64,000 nucleotides of DNA from assembly GCF_000821305.1 (NCBI RefSeq), contig NZ_CCXK01000012.1, positions 187,191 to 251,190 of the forward strand, read 5' to 3'. Below, one piece after another: positions 63,005 through 64,000 of the stretch; position 1 is the stretch's first letter; the number at the start of each line of letters is the position of its first letter. A model generated the notes under the pieces. It saw nothing but the letters and a program-made list of their open reading frames with translations, searched no databases and was not told the origin of the DNA. The DNA comes from Clostridium culturomicium (GTDB lineage: Bacteria > Bacillota > Clostridia > Clostridiales > Clostridiaceae). The position numbers and the translations under genes are program-made.

Positions 63005-63418
63005 ATGAAAAGATACAATGTTACAGTTAACGGGAATTTATATCAAGTAGAAGTAGATGAAGTAAAAGGCAATTTCGCAGCTCCAGTAGCACCAGTTGCA
63101 GCGGCACCAGCACCAGTTGCGGCAGCGCCTGCACCGGTTGCAGCAACACCAGCTCCAGCAGCACCTGCAGCAGCACCTGCGGCACCAGCAGTATCAAATG
63201 CAGCAGGGGAAAAAGTAACTGCTCCAATGCCTGGAACTATAGTTAAAGTTGTTGCTACTAAAGGAGCAACAGTTAAACAGGGTGACGTATTATTTGTATT
63301 AGAAGCAATGAAAATGGAAAATGAAATAATGGCTTCTGCAGATGGAACTGTAGCAGACGTGGCAGTAGCTCAAGGAGCTGCTGTTAACACAGGAGACGTA
63401 TTAGCTGTTATTGCATAG
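63005..63418 (+). CDS. Biotin carboxyl carrier protein of the decarboxylase
   Basis: A 137-residue carrier. The first 26 residues are a short domain ([18 protein letters not shown]), then a roughly 35-residue Ala/Pro linker (residues 27-60) and a C-terminal biotinyl domain ([20 protein letters not shown]) with the biotinylation site EAMKMENEI, Lys near residue 103. The linker lets the biotin arm swing between the carboxyltransferase and the membrane pump. ATG 63005 behind GAGGAGGAAATTC is preferred over an in-frame ATG 45 bp upstream that overlaps the previous gene. Confidence 0.94.
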   Translation: MKRYNVTVNGNLYQVEVDEVKGNFAAPVAPVAAAPAPVAAAPAPVAATPAPAAPAAAPAAPAVSNAAGEKVTAPMPGTIVKVVATKGATVKQGDVLFVLEAMKMENEIMASADGTVADVAVAQGAAVNTGDVLAVIA

Positions 63419-63437
63419 AACATAGGAGGAAAATTTA

Positions 63438-64000
63438 ATGAACGTTTTTGAGGTTATTAGAGACTTGTTCGCTAACTCGGGTTTTGCAGCTCTGACTTGG
63501 CAACAAGCAGTAATGATAGGCGTATCTATCGTATTCTTATATCTTGCTATAGGTAAGAAATTTGAGCCTATGCTGTTAATTCCAATAGCATTTGGTATGT
63601 TACTTGTAAATATTCCACTAGGTGGAATTATGGATTATCCAGTTTTATCTGAAACTGGTGAAGTTTTAAAGAGTGGAGGACTTCTTTATTACTTATCTAG
63701 AGGAGTTAAGTGGGAAATATTCCCACCATTAATATTCCTTGGAGTTGGAGCAATGACTGACTTTGGACCACTTCTAGCGAACCCATCAAGCGTGCTTATG
63801 GGAGCTGGAGCTCAATTTGGTATCTTCTTTGCATTTGGTATGGCTATATTATTTAACTTTACTCCGCAAGAAGCTGCTTCTATCGGTATCATTGGAGGAG
63901 CAGATGGTCCTACAGCGATATTCTTAACTAACCAATTAGCACCACACTTACTTGGACCAATAGCTGTTGCAGCTTATTCTTACATGGCGTTAGTACCATT
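63438..64000 (+). CDS. OadB/MmdB-like Na+-pump decarboxylase beta subunit (partial)
   Basis: The first 187 codons of a polytopic membrane protein cut by the window end. Read from the sequence: MNVFEVIRDLFANSGFAALT, then EPMLLIPIAFGMLLVN, GVGAMTDFGPLLANPSS and IGGADGPTAIFL. The motifs TDFGPL and GGADGPTAIF hold the Asp residue(s) of the beta subunit that carry out Na+ binding and carboxybiotin decarboxylation. ATG behind TAGGAGGAAAATTTA. It completes the set for a Na+-exporting decarboxylase; the remaining about 200 codons lie beyond the window. Confidence 0.95.
   Translation, partial: MNVFEVIRDLFANSGFAALTWQQAVMIGVSIVFLYLAIGKKFEPMLLIPIAFGMLLVNIPLGGIMDYPVLSETGEVLKSGGLLYYLSRGVKWEIFPPLIFLGVGAMTDFGPLLANPSSVLMGAGAQFGIFFAFGMAILFNFTPQEAASIGIIGGADGPTAIFLTNQLAPHLLGPIAVAAYSYMALVP

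Overview
The window is a 64 kb stretch of a low-GC, motile, endospore-forming Firmicute, most like Clostridium (Clostridiaceae). The reasons are the strongly A/T-biased codons, AGGAGG-type ribosome sites with several TTG/GTG starts, a Gram-positive flagellar operon, a sporulation gene block (spoVG, spoVT, spoVB, yabP, yabQ, spoIIE) in nearly the Bacillus/Clostridium order, and a sodium-pump decarboxylase operon typical of anaerobes. I cannot name a species from the sequence alone.

Region 1 (1-16.1 kb) is one plus-strand flagellar operon: fliH-fliI-fliJ-fliK-flgD-flgE-motA-motB-fliO-fliP-fliQ-fliR-flhB-flhA-fliA-like sigma-flgF/G-flgG-fliM-fliN, closed by a C39-like cysteine peptidase gene and an intrinsic terminator. 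flbD, fliL, flhF and flhG are absent from the places where clostridial operons usually carry them. The FliM is short and lacks the N-terminal CheY-binding segment.

Region 2 (16.1-31.4 kb) is an accessory and housekeeping mosaic on both strands: a 43-residue six-cysteine protein, a zinc-ribbon protein, a BBE-type FAD oxidase, a YmaF protein with an Asp/Arg-rich leader, a structured leader with terminator upstream of a Smr-less MutS2 paralogue, a YbaK-type deacylase, a HAD phosphatase, two tandem tRNA-Pro units, an aldehyde dehydrogenase, a GHL10 protein, a PhzF protein, murC, and a 76-residue protein behind a promoter bracketed by two LexA-like boxes.

Region 3 (31.5-58.9 kb) is the conserved Firmicute block purR-spoVG-glmU-prs-(response regulator/histidine kinase/HtrA-like)-pth-mfd-prsA-like-spoVT-spoVB-mazG-hup-rqcP-yabP-yabQ-divIC-S1 protein-tRNA array-spoIIE-tilS-hpt-ftsH. 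The two-component system and a protease-like protein that has lost its catalytic residues sit between prs and pth, where Bacillus has ctc. The tRNA array is a tandem repeat of Leu(UAA)-fMet-Met (eight tRNAs).

Region 4 (59-64 kb) has fhs (formate-tetrahydrofolate ligase), then a biotin-dependent sodium-pump decarboxylase operon (carboxyltransferase, OadG-like, biotin carrier, OadB-like) running off the window end, with a perfect palindromic operator just after its promoter.

The items most worth attention are a family of ~65-90 bp two-hairpin repeats with compensatory stem changes (18.7, 22.0 and 33.0 kb), the SOS-like 76-aa gene, the Cys-rich small protein, the catalytically dead HtrA-like protein, the structured RNA before the mutS2-like gene, and the truncated FliM. 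I did not find a clear new multi-gene defence or mobile system. No phage, transposase, CRISPR or integrase was recognised.
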